From the NCBI GenBank assembly GCA_024232355.1, contig JAAEPW010000971.1:1-23197 (forward strand): DNA of 23,197 nucleotides, given 5' to 3'. Origin of the DNA: Chloroflexota bacterium (GTDB lineage Bacteria > Chloroflexota > Anaerolineae > B4-G1). Within the stretch, counting starts at the first letter, position 1, and each line of letters opens with the position of its first letter. Position numbers and translations under genes: made by a program. A model generated the notes under the pieces. It was given only the letters and a program-made list of their open reading frames with translations. It made no database searches and had not been told where the DNA came from. Shown in pieces: positions 7,865 to 14,374 of this stretch.

Positions 7865-8058
7865 CCTGACCTATGCTTCCATCGGGACAGCAGTGAGCGC
7901 ATAACGTTGTCGATGATCCCATAGTATGCCCAGCGGGTCATCGAGTGTAGTTCTTTGTCCAGTACCTTGCACGCCGAGTGATTGCCGAACCATAGGGGCC
8001 AGTGGCAGATTTCGCAGCGTGCAAGATGCTTTCGGCAAGGTAATCCACTACGGTGCAT
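7858..8058 (-). CDS. Small Cys/His-rich hypothetical protein (66 aa)
   Basis: I do not recognise a named family. The start at ATG 8058 is strongly supported by AAGGAG eight bases upstream. The N-terminal half has a possible zinc-binding pattern, CRKHLARCEICHWPLWFGNH with a further Cys four residues later (C8, C15, C18, H19, H27, C30). The C-terminal half is basic and helical (NVMRSLLSRWKHRSGW). Its stop overlaps the ParB-like start, so the two proteins are made together. It could be a small DNA-binding zinc-ribbon accessory protein of the element; this is inference from composition and position only. Confidence 0.6.
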   Translation of the reverse strand: MHRSGLPCRKHLARCEICHWPLWFGNHSACKVLDKELHSMTRWAYYGIIDNVMRSLLSRWKHRSGW

Positions 8059-8089
8059 CGTTTTTCTCCTTTTGCAACATCACGCCAGG

Positions 8090-8236
8090 TCAATGGGGAC
8101 AGGGAAGATCGTTGGAAGGCAGTGATTCCACGTCGCTCACCATCGTATCTATCCTGGCGAGTTCACTGTATGTCAACGTGGTCTCGGCCCATTGCATCCC
8201 CATCGTGAACCCCGTGGATGACACTGTGCTTTTCAT
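8090..8236 (-). CDS. Small hypothetical protein (48 aa)
   Basis: An ATG at 8236 opens a 48-codon frame (MKSTVSSTGFTMGMQWAETT, then LTYSELARIDTMVSDVESLP, ending CPH) that stops 31 bases before the next gene, in the same direction. The ribosome site is weak (GGTGAAAGAG). The frame stays open for about 40 further codons upstream (QCANWVEQGHPFAFSGIDGE), without an ATG, GTG or TTG, so the gene may once have been longer. No family recognised. Confidence 0.35.
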   Translation of the reverse strand: MKSTVSSTGFTMGMQWAETTLTYSELARIDTMVSDVESLPSNDLPCPH

Positions 8237-8301
8237 TGCTCTTTCACCGTCGATTCCACTAAAGGCGAAGGGGTGCCCTTGTTCTACCCAGTTGGCGCAT
8301 T

Positions 8302-8341
8302 GCCTCGTCTCCCATCGTCTTTGCGCGGTGGGAGACGAGGC
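8302..8341 (-). repeat. Strong 13-bp hairpin in the gap after the 346-aa gene
   Basis: GCCTCGTCTCCCA (8302-8314) pairs perfectly with TGGGAGACGAGGC (8329-8341) across a 14-base loop. It lies in the roughly 200-base gap 8237-8438, which has no convincing gene. There is no T-run, so it may be an RNA processing or stabilising hairpin, a binding site, or a small structured RNA. Confidence 0.5.
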
Positions 8342-8438
8342 GGAAACCCTTCATTGGTGGCAACGTCCGTTCATTGTCCTTCCAGGCTTTTGCATCGGCG
8401 CGCGCTGTAGGGCAATGGGGTTCCAGCGTCTCTTGTTA

Positions 8439-9479
8439 TCACGGCTCACTCCATTCGACTATCCAAACATCGTCCAAATACAGCCTCTTTTTCCTGATTT
8501 GATCAATGTTTCCCACATTCACGTGGATCGTCAGGCCGTTTTGCTGTGCCCAGCAACGCACCTCCCAACTAATATCGCGCATCGTCCTCGCTCCCGGTGT
8601 GACGATGTAGAATTCGTTGTCGATGGTATCGTGGTAGCTTTGCCACTTGTGGTGGCGCTGTTCGATGTCCCCATCGATTTCTTCCTCGACCATAATGATT
8701 ATGGGTATCAAGTGGAGACGACTCACCAAGTCTGGAGTGAAAAAGTACGTTCCAGATGCATTGGTCCACGCGATTTGATCGTAAAGCACATTGGCCGGGT
8801 AATCTGCTTCTCGCAACACATCCGCTGCCTCTATGATCAACGCCACTCTCTCCGGAGACCGATGTCGTGCTAACAACTCTGTCAACCGGCTGGGCACAGG
8901 TTCCAGATGTAGAGACGTCCGGCAGACTCGCGTGCCTCTCTCTGCCAAGCGCACCAGGTGTTGAACGGGAGTGCTGCTAGTCCTACCTGGCACCTCGATG
9001 AGTTCGATCAGTCGCATTTCTTCGAGATGCTCGAATGTACCGGAAGGCGACTTTGCTGCTATCCGGGTCCGGAGTAACTTTTGCGCCTCTGCCCAGGTGG
9101 GTACGCCAGTTTCGGCCAGCAGCCGCAAAAGAGCGACATCGCGCCCAAAGCCTCGGCTTTTTTTCCACCACTGTAATTCTTCCTGATCTCTCAATGCGCT
9201 TCTCTCTGCGTCGTCATTGTCCTGAACATCGTGACTAGATTGTTCTGTCGGGACGATTCGCCTCGAAAGTTCGAGCGCGAATTCCACTCGACGCTGGATT
9301 TTCTCCAACGCTCGATCTGGCACCGTCAAGTGAGCCTGCTGTTGTTCCAACTCTTCTTGCGCTTGAATTAACGTCCTCGTCAGGTGCGGCGCAACCCCTA
9401 CCGTCGGGATAGCGGTGATATCCACGTCGATGATATCTTCCGGTGACTGCGTTTGTGTTTGTTCCAAATTTGTGTTCAT
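8439..9479 (-). CDS. Replication-relaxation-like protein, shorter paralogue (346 aa)
   Basis: The start at ATG 9479 follows a strong AAAAGGAGATAT site. An acidic, glutamine-rich N-terminus (residues 1-100) leads to a winged-helix-like part (about 113-185: DVALLRLLAETGVPTWAEAQ, then FEHLEEMRLIELIEV and HLVRLAERGTRV). The C-terminal domain has PD at 249-250, a strand ending EEE at 265-267 (IPIIIMVEEEID) and Lys278, followed by FYIVTPG. This PD...ExE...K arrangement after a winged helix is also seen in the adjacent 501-residue protein and recalls the Replic_Relax family of plasmid and ICE proteins, which have a PD-(D/E)XK-like core. It may be a nuclease-fold DNA-processing or origin-binding factor. 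Only 30 bases separate it from the upstream gene. The family call is moderate; activity is inferred. Confidence 0.6.
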   Translation of the reverse strand: MNTNLEQTQTQSPEDIIDVDITAIPTVGVAPHLTRTLIQAQEELEQQQAHLTVPDRALEKIQRRVEFALELSRRIVPTEQSSHDVQDNDDAERSALRDQEELQWWKKSRGFGRDVALLRLLAETGVPTWAEAQKLLRTRIAAKSPSGTFEHLEEMRLIELIEVPGRTSSTPVQHLVRLAERGTRVCRTSLHLEPVPSRLTELLARHRSPERVALIIEAADVLREADYPANVLYDQIAWTNASGTYFFTPDLVSRLHLIPIIIMVEEEIDGDIEQRHHKWQSYHDTIDNEFYIVTPGARTMRDISWEVRCWAQQNGLTIHVNVGNIDQIRKKRLYLDDVWIVEWSEP

Positions 9480-9509
9480 ATATCTCCTTTTGTAATTGTG
9501 GTTTGTCTA

Positions 9510-11015
9510 TTACCAGAACGTCGCGCGTTTCAGTCCCAGATCGTCGCTGTAGACAAATAGCGACAACAGCACCCAGGTCAGCGACTCCTCGGCTTGCTGT
9601 ATGGCTTCGCGGTCGGGTACGATCGTATCCCCCGGTTTCATCAGCAACTCTGGGTGGCGGATGCGCACAGTGATGCCGTATGATTGTCTCCTATCATTCT
9701 CCCAGCCAGATAGCAGAGGGTAGGCCAGCAGCGGGCCGTCAGGACGCCAGCCGTGGTATCTGAGAAATGCGGTGATGACGGTCTGTATGCGGTGAAAGAT
9801 CGTCGGGAGGCTCCACTTGATCGTGCGAGAACTACGCTCGATGGCCTTGTTCAGGGCGTCCTTCAGGGTGGGATGCATATCGAGATACCGACGCAGCAAA
9901 TAGAGGGAAGCGTGGGGCAGCGCCGCCTGGGTGAGCAAGTCGGCGTGGAGATCGTGGGAAGGGGTGTAGATGATGCGCATCACGTCGAAAAAGATCGGGT
10001 CCGGGCGGGGAAGGTCGCCGGTCAGGAGAGGTGCCTGTTCCTGGAAAACCTGCCAAAAGGCGTTCAAGATGAGCCGGTCGTCGCGGGCCGAGTGGCGCTG
10101 GAGTTGAGCGGGGAGTCTGGTGGCGCGTGGGGCCCGCTTGTGTTTTTTCGATCGTTGCGGAACCGTTGTCCCGGTGGGGTCGAAACCGGGAATTGTGCTC
10201 GGGTCAAAGAGAGATTCCCAGTGTTGGCGGTCGGGGGGTTCGTTCCAATCGGGCTGTTTGAGAAACGTCGTCAGAGGGGTTGCCCATAACTGAAACGGCA
10301 ACTGCCCGCCATTTTCCTCGGCGACGGTCGCCGTGGCGCGCTCCCAGACCTTCACCGTACGGCTCCATTCTCGGCCTCTGGGCAAATTGAAAATGACGCG
10401 CACGAGGGGGGAATGTTTTCGCCCAATCTTGGAACGGAAGAAAGCAACCTTGTTGCGGACCGAGGATGTGATGCGGCGTAGATGAGGCCACTCGGCCACC
10501 TGCTCGATCTCAAAGACGGCCAGAGCGCCGGAGGAAAGAGTGACCAGGTTGTCGGGGCGTAGCGATTGATCGTTGGCATAATACAATGCGCGTTCGGTAT
10601 GGACGGAGAGACCGGCATCGAGGGCGCCCAAGCGAACGTCGAGGGTGGCCTGGGCGTGGGCGATGGCTGTGCTGTTTTCGAGCTTGCAAGGACGCGTGTC
10701 AGGATGACCGTTGGCTCGCAAGATCGCGGCTCCCAGAGGTCCTAATCTGTACACGACGGGCGAACGCCCGCGCACGCCGGGGCGGGGGACGTTGAAGGGA
10801 ACCCGAACCAGCAGGCTGGAGGGGGCCAACTTCTCAAAGCGAGCGAGGAGCCGGTTGACTTGGTCTCGAGAGAGACCGGAGGCGCGCCGGATCTGACGGA
10901 CATCGGCAATGCCGGTGGAAAGAAAGAGTTGTAACGCGCGCAGCCAACGCCCGTCTGGAAACTCATTTTCGAGAACGTGTTGAATGCTCTCTTGTTTTGT
11001 TTTTGTCTTGGACAT
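9510..11015 (-). CDS. Replication-relaxation family-like protein (501 aa)
   Basis: I place the start at ATG 11015, which follows AAAGGAG at ideal spacing; an in-frame ATG further upstream at 11078 has none. Residues 25-100 form a winged helix (WLRALQLFLSTGIADVRQIR, then GLSRDQVNRLLARFEKL and a wing with RGRSPVVYRLGPLGAAIL). Residues 125-215 carry a PD-(D/E)XK-like core: RPDNLVTL (Asp155), AVFEIEQ (Glu169, Glu171) and Lys189. This matches the layout of Replic_Relax proteins, which have been linked to plasmid replication and DNA relaxation. The C-terminal 280 residues are helical and unfamiliar. The gene follows a 128-base gap with four GCACACAAA sites. It may be the element's origin-processing protein in place of a classical relaxase; this is inference. 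Confidence 0.65.
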   Translation of the reverse strand: MSKTKTKQESIQHVLENEFPDGRWLRALQLFLSTGIADVRQIRRASGLSRDQVNRLLARFEKLAPSSLLVRVPFNVPRPGVRGRSPVVYRLGPLGAAILRANGHPDTRPCKLENSTAIAHAQATLDVRLGALDAGLSVHTERALYYANDQSLRPDNLVTLSSGALAVFEIEQVAEWPHLRRITSSVRNKVAFFRSKIGRKHSPLVRVIFNLPRGREWSRTVKVWERATATVAEENGGQLPFQLWATPLTTFLKQPDWNEPPDRQHWESLFDPSTIPGFDPTGTTVPQRSKKHKRAPRATRLPAQLQRHSARDDRLILNAFWQVFQEQAPLLTGDLPRPDPIFFDVMRIIYTPSHDLHADLLTQAALPHASLYLLRRYLDMHPTLKDALNKAIERSSRTIKWSLPTIFHRIQTVITAFLRYHGWRPDGPLLAYPLLSGWENDRRQSYGITVRIRHPELLMKPGDTIVPDREAIQQAEESLTWVLLSLFVYSDDLGLKRATFW

Positions 11016-11046
11016 ACGAATACTCCTTTCAATTGAATTGTAGAGG

Positions 11047-11139
11047 GCGCACACAAATAGCACATCGCACACAAACAATGTGTTTTACATTGCTTACCCT
11101 CTCCCGACAACGGTCGATTTGTGTGCGCACTTTGTGTGC
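11047..11139. repeat. Four GCACACAAA sites in two opposed pairs (iteron/operator-like)
   Basis: GCACACAAA lies at 11049-11057 and 11067-11075, and its complement TTTGTGTGC at 11118-11126 and 11131-11139. The outermost site and its partner extend to a perfect 12-bp inverted repeat, GCGCACACAAAT (11047-11058) with ATTTGTGTGCGC (11117-11128). Between them a small hairpin pairs CAATGT (11076-11081) with ACATTG (11087-11092). The cluster fills the gap before the replication-relaxation-like genes, so it may be an operator, a nick or processing site, or part of an origin. Confidence 0.55.
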
Positions 11140-11142
11140 TGG

Positions 11143-11670
11143 TTATCGGGTGTGCCCATCGAGTTGATTCTGCTGGGCGGCGATGACGCGGTTCAGATCT
11201 GCAATCGTGGTCTGGAGATCGGACACTTGTTGGCGATGTTCGTCTATATCTCGGCAATGTTTGTCCTGGGCCAAGCTCAGCAAATTCTCCAGTTCGGTGG
11301 CGCGGTTGCCACATTTAACCGACTCTCGCAGAAAACTATCCCGGCTTTGGGTCAATTTCTCGACTTGCTCTTGGAGTGAATCGACGATGCGCGATTGCGA
11401 GCGTTCGATCCGGGCGGCGGAGACGGAAACGATCCTGGTCGCAGACGGGAGCGTAGAGACCGTGTCGAGCAACATCCGGACAAAGACAGCGACCCACTGT
11501 TGGGGCGAGTCGCTTTGCTCGCGTGCATGTCGTAGCACTTGATGCAGCGACTGCCGGGCGTCTCGGTATCGCAAACTTCCGATGATGGTCTGCTCCAAAC
11601 GGTTTATCAAGGCCCACTGAGCCTCGGCGATCTGTTCGTCGGTGGGCGGAAAGGTGATACGAATACACAT
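11143..11670 (-). CDS. Coiled-coil hypothetical protein (175 aa)
   Basis: ATG 11670 follows AGGAGG, and was preferred over an upstream in-frame ATG at 11715 that lies inside a hairpin. Residues 1-90 are helical (PTDEQIAEAQWALINRLEQT, YRDARQSLHQVLRHAREQ). Residues 95-170 are a long coiled coil rich in Gln, Glu, Ser and Leu (IERSQSRIVDSLQEQVEKLT, TELENLLSLAQDKHCRDID, VSDLQTTIADLNRVIAAQQN). No catalytic motif is seen. Its place between parR and the replication-relaxation-like genes suggests a structural, adaptor or regulatory partner of DNA-processing proteins. I do not recognise the family. Confidence 0.65.
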   Translation of the reverse strand: MCIRITFPPTDEQIAEAQWALINRLEQTIIGSLRYRDARQSLHQVLRHAREQSDSPQQWVAVFVRMLLDTVSTLPSATRIVSVSAARIERSQSRIVDSLQEQVEKLTQSRDSFLRESVKCGNRATELENLLSLAQDKHCRDIDEHRQQVSDLQTTIADLNRVIAAQQNQLDGHTR

Positions 11671-11688
11671 TGCGATTGCCTCCTGGAA

Positions 11689-11732
11689 TTTCTGGACGCC
11701 AAAAAATAGACACATTTAATGGCGTCCAGAAA
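11689..11732 (-). repeat. 13-bp inverted repeat between parR and the coiled-coil gene
   Basis: TTTCTGGACGCCA (11689-11701) pairs perfectly with TGGCGTCCAGAAA (11720-11732) around an 18-base loop, directly after the parR-like stop codon (11734). On the minus strand a run of six T lies at the base of the second arm. It may be an attenuator or terminator limiting expression of downstream genes, or a binding site for the adjacent ribbon-helix-helix protein. Confidence 0.5.
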
Positions 11733-11733
11733 A

Positions 11734-11967
11734 TCAGAATACCAGTGCGTCCAGCGCATCGGCGATCTCGTCGTCGGCGGGCAAGTCGGCCAGATGCACC
11801 GTCGTCGCGCCGGAGCGGAGTGCCTGTTTGACCGCCCCGGCGCGAAATCCGGGCGGGAGCAAGTCAAAGAAAGCGATCAGATCGTCGTCTGCCCCCGCGT
11901 AGAGCCGCAGTTTGAGGTTGACGACGATGGGCGGTTGCGCCAGGCGTGGACGTCCTCGTTTCGCCAT
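11734..11967 (-). CDS. ParR-like ribbon-helix-helix partition protein
   Basis: This 77-residue protein starts at ATG 11967, two bases after the parM-like stop, so it is translationally coupled. It begins MAKRGRPR, an AT-hook-like basic tail, then VVNLKLRLYAGADDDLIAFF, DLLPPGFRAGAVKQALRSG. This is the strand-helix-helix pattern of the small ribbon-helix-helix proteins that follow actin-like plasmid genes (ParR/StbB type). The acidic C-terminus (LPADDEIADALDALVF) would be the filament-contacting part. In ParMRC systems ParR dimers bind repeated sites in parC and cap ParM filaments. Sequence divergence is expected in this family; gene order is the strongest support. Confidence 0.7.
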   Translation of the reverse strand: MAKRGRPRLAQPPIVVNLKLRLYAGADDDLIAFFDLLPPGFRAGAVKQALRSGATTVHLADLPADDEIADALDALVF

Positions 11968-11969
11968 CG

Positions 11970-12974
11970 CTAGCGGGCCTGATTGGCCTTCATCACCACG
12001 TACTTGAACAGCCCACGGGCTGTGGCGATGACGGGATCGTCGGGCACGCAGGCTTTGGCGCCGAAACGGGCCAGCAGGGCGTCGCGGAGCAGGATCGCGC
12101 CGCCGCCAACGACCACGACGCGGGCAAAGCGGCGAAAAGTCCGGCCCCACTGACGCTCGACGAGGCCCAACACCTCGCGTTCCCAGACGGGAAGCGCCTG
12201 GGCCACGTCGAGGGCGTTGCGACGCAGCATAGCGTCGAGTTCGGCCATCGAATAGAGCCCGTCGTGATTGAGCAATTCGAGCAAGCGGCGCACCCCGGCC
12301 GTCTCACCGGCGGTGAAGCGCTGTACGGGCGCGCCGCCACGGACGACGAGCAGATCGACGGTGTTCATCCCGATACCCAGAATGCCTAGCTCTTGTTTTT
12401 TGAACAGCACCCGTTTCTCCGGCGCCATCGTGCCATCGTCGGCGAGCAAATAATCGAACATTGCGCCGACAGGCTGGGAGGTGACGCGCACATTCTCGAC
12501 GGTCAGCGTGTGTTCAACGTCATCGGCCAACCAGGTATGAGAACCGCGCAGAAACCCCCGGACAGCGCGGCGGGTGGCTGTGGCATCGTCGCCGGTCAGC
12601 GCGGCGATGGGGAGGCCGACGATCAGGTCAACGGCACCGTTGGTCTCGTAGCGCGCCATCGAGCCGAGGAACAGAGCCAGCATCTCGGGCGAGCCGTTCA
12701 GACGCTCGAAATCCAGATTCTCGACCGGGCGACCCCAGTCGTGGGCGGTGTCGCCGACGTAGAAAGAACCGGTGACGGTCTCGACACGGAGGGGCGGGCG
12801 GGCGGTGCGCAGGCCCGCCATACGGCGGACGGTCCGGCTGCCATTGGTGGCCACGGCGGATTGAAAGGTCAGACCGCCGCCAGGACCGTACAATTTGATG
12901 CCCCCGAAACCGGGGTCAAAAGCTAGAGTTTTCACAAGAGTATCTCCGGGGTGAGTTTTTGGTTGAACAGTCAT
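11970..12974 (-). CDS. ParM/StbA-like actin-fold plasmid segregation ATPase
   Basis: This 334-residue protein starts at ATG 12974, with AAGGAG eight bases upstream; the frame is open for 67 more codons, but that part overlaps the ATPase gene and is not protein-like. The actin/Hsp70 signatures are present: phosphate-1 loop LAFDPGFGGIKLYG (residues 17-30), a second phosphate loop GILGIGMNTVDLLVV, and adenosine motif VVVVGGGAILLRDALL near the C-terminus. GRPVENLDFERLNGSPEMLA and LIVGLPIAAL are also typical of the plasmid ParM/Alp7/Alp12-type family. It should polymerise with ATP and push sister plasmids apart. Its ATG overlaps the upstream stop by one base (TAATG), and the ParR-like gene follows after two bases. 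A candidate parC lies immediately upstream, inside the preceding gene. Confidence 0.85.
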   Translation of the reverse strand: MTVQPKTHPGDTLVKTLAFDPGFGGIKLYGPGGGLTFQSAVATNGSRTVRRMAGLRTARPPLRVETVTGSFYVGDTAHDWGRPVENLDFERLNGSPEMLALFLGSMARYETNGAVDLIVGLPIAALTGDDATATRRAVRGFLRGSHTWLADDVEHTLTVENVRVTSQPVGAMFDYLLADDGTMAPEKRVLFKKQELGILGIGMNTVDLLVVRGGAPVQRFTAGETAGVRRLLELLNHDGLYSMAELDAMLRRNALDVAQALPVWEREVLGLVERQWGRTFRRFARVVVVGGGAILLRDALLARFGAKACVPDDPVIATARGLFKYVVMKANQAR

Positions 12975-14374
12975 TAATTTTCTCCTTTTTCGGTTTGCGA
13001 CCGGTTTGCGGTCGGTTTGTCGTTTTCCGCCTCGGTTTGCGGTCGGTTTGTGGTCGGTTTGTCGTTTTTTACGCCGGTTTGCGCAGTTTGCGCGGTTTGT
13101 GGAATGTCGGCCAATAAGGCCAATTTGCCCGTGACGCGCCGCTTGTTGCCTGCGGTGTTGTCCTTTTCGAGCCAACCCCGCCGCTGCCAGTCCAGGGCGA
13201 GGGCGCGGGCGGCGTGGGACGTGAGCCGGGCGTGATCGCGGATCTCTTTCAGAGAGAGATAGCCGTCATTGCTCTCCAACGCCCAGACGATCATTGTGCG
13301 TTCTACGGCGCTGAGAGGCGTGGTGGGGGTGGCGAGCATCAACGTCTTGTCGAATTGATAGACCTGGAACAGCCCCCACCGGTTGGCGATGGCGCGTCCT
13401 TTTTGTGGGGCCTGGATCCTGTCGGCCCCGGCGCAATTGACGGCCCGGGCCAGTTCGCGCGAGGCGACGCGGAAGCAAACGGCGTTGGTTTGATCGCGCA
13501 TCCGGCCGACGATGCGCTTTTCGAAATCCTGAGCGGCGACGACGACGTTGACGCCAAACTTGGGTCCCTGCCAACAGAGCGAGGCGACATCCTGGATGAA
13601 GCGGCCCCGGCTGCCGCCGTTGGCGACGACGGTGGCGTTGTACTCGTCGATGACGACCAGGAGACGGGGAAGAGGATCGCCGCCGGTCTTGAGCATGGTG
13701 GCGTTGTATTCTTCCAGTTTGTCGGGAAAGCCAGGCGCGGCGCTGTAGAGGATGGATCGGTGGTCACACTCGGCCAGGGCCTGGGCCACACTCGTGTGGG
13801 CTTGTTTGGGCGTTTCGGCCAGGGGGGCGATCAAGGCCGGGTGTTCGGCCAGCATGGGGAAGGTCGTGCGGCTGATGTCGGCCAGGAACATCCGGGACCC
13901 CTCCGCGATGGCCTGGTGGATGATGAGGCGGAGCAGGTTGCTCTTGCCCATCCGCACGTCCCCGGCGACGAGCAAGTGGCCCAGATCCTCCCACCGGATG
14001 GTCAGCGGCTGCCCGAATTGACCGACTCCCAGATGAAGCAGGCCGCGACTGCAACCGGGAAAGTCGGCGGAGCGGGGGAGACGGGGGCGCGGGGAGAGCA
14101 AAAAGCAGTAGCGGAGGCCGTCAGAATTCGAGACGAGTACGGGGATGCCGTCACAGACGGTAGAGATCTGGTGGGTGAGGGCGAGGGTGGTGTATTGCTC
14201 CAGGCGTTCGATGCGGCGCGTATTCACCTCTGCAAAGAGCCAGACCTCGTCCCGGTCGGTGGTGAGATACCAGCCCCGGAGAGTTTGAGAATCCAGACCC
14301 CGTGCCTGGAGCACCGCGGGCGTCCGGCGGGCTACGTTTTGAGATGCGAGGACATATCGTTTAGAGATTTCCAT
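12974..14374 (-). CDS. FtsK/HerA-type DNA-translocating ATPase
   Basis: The 466-residue protein starts at ATG 14374 (AGGGGG seven bases upstream). Walker A is GDVRMGKS at residues 138-145, in the context HLLVAGDVRMGKSNLLRLII typical of FtsK/SpoIIIE and conjugative TraB/TcpA-like pumps. Walker B is RLLVVIDE (237-244), followed by VNVVVAAQDFEKRIVGRMRD, resembling the sensor region. Residues 365-405 form a winged helix (GYLSLKEIRDHARLTSHAAR, ALDWQRRGWLEKD). The last 40 residues are a repetitive, probably disordered tail (two 14-residue units beginning NDKPT) encoded by the 11-bp-phased DNA repeats. It has no membrane helix; the membrane protein and lipoprotein encoded just upstream could anchor it. 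It may pump DNA during transfer or act in partition or resolution. It overlaps the lipoprotein gene by 14 bases. Confidence 0.82.
   Translation of the reverse strand: MEISKRYVLASQNVARRTPAVLQARGLDSQTLRGWYLTTDRDEVWLFAEVNTRRIERLEQYTTLALTHQISTVCDGIPVLVSNSDGLRYCFLLSPRPRLPRSADFPGCSRGLLHLGVGQFGQPLTIRWEDLGHLLVAGDVRMGKSNLLRLIIHQAIAEGSRMFLADISRTTFPMLAEHPALIAPLAETPKQAHTSVAQALAECDHRSILYSAAPGFPDKLEEYNATMLKTGGDPLPRLLVVIDEYNATVVANGGSRGRFIQDVASLCWQGPKFGVNVVVAAQDFEKRIVGRMRDQTNAVCFRVASRELARAVNCAGADRIQAPQKGRAIANRWGLFQVYQFDKTLMLATPTTPLSAVERTMIVWALESNDGYLSLKEIRDHARLTSHAARALALDWQRRGWLEKDNTAGNKRRVTGKLALLADIPQTAQTAQTGVKNDKPTTNRPQTEAENDKPTANRSQTEKGEN
12991..13099. repeat. 11-bp-phased CGGTTTG array, candidate parC centromere
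   Basis: CGGTTTG occurs at 12991, 13002, 13013, then 13033, 13044, 13055, then 13075 and 13093, with a variant CAGTTTG at 13084. Within the first two triplets the spacing is exactly 11 bp, and the triplets repeat with a 42-bp period. Because 11 is not a multiple of three, the three copies in a triplet fall in three different reading frames of the overlapping ATPase gene, which argues for selection on DNA rather than protein. The array ends 17 bases upstream of the parM-like start codon. In plasmid R1, parC upstream of parM is made of 11-bp iterons bound by ParR; the match in spacing and position is the basis of this call. Confidence 0.65.

Noticed and set aside
7926..8873. Plus-strand frame of 315 codons across the gap and the 346-aa gene
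   Set aside because: No ribosome site or domain; it crosses a well-supported minus-strand gene and its gap. The Cys/Val-rich composition suggests chance.
12975..13175. Longer start for the ParM-like protein at 13175
   Set aside because: The extra 67 residues are Arg/Lys repeats read from the CGGTTTG array in the wrong frame; ATG 12974 has a strong ribosome site and a normal actin-fold N-terminus.
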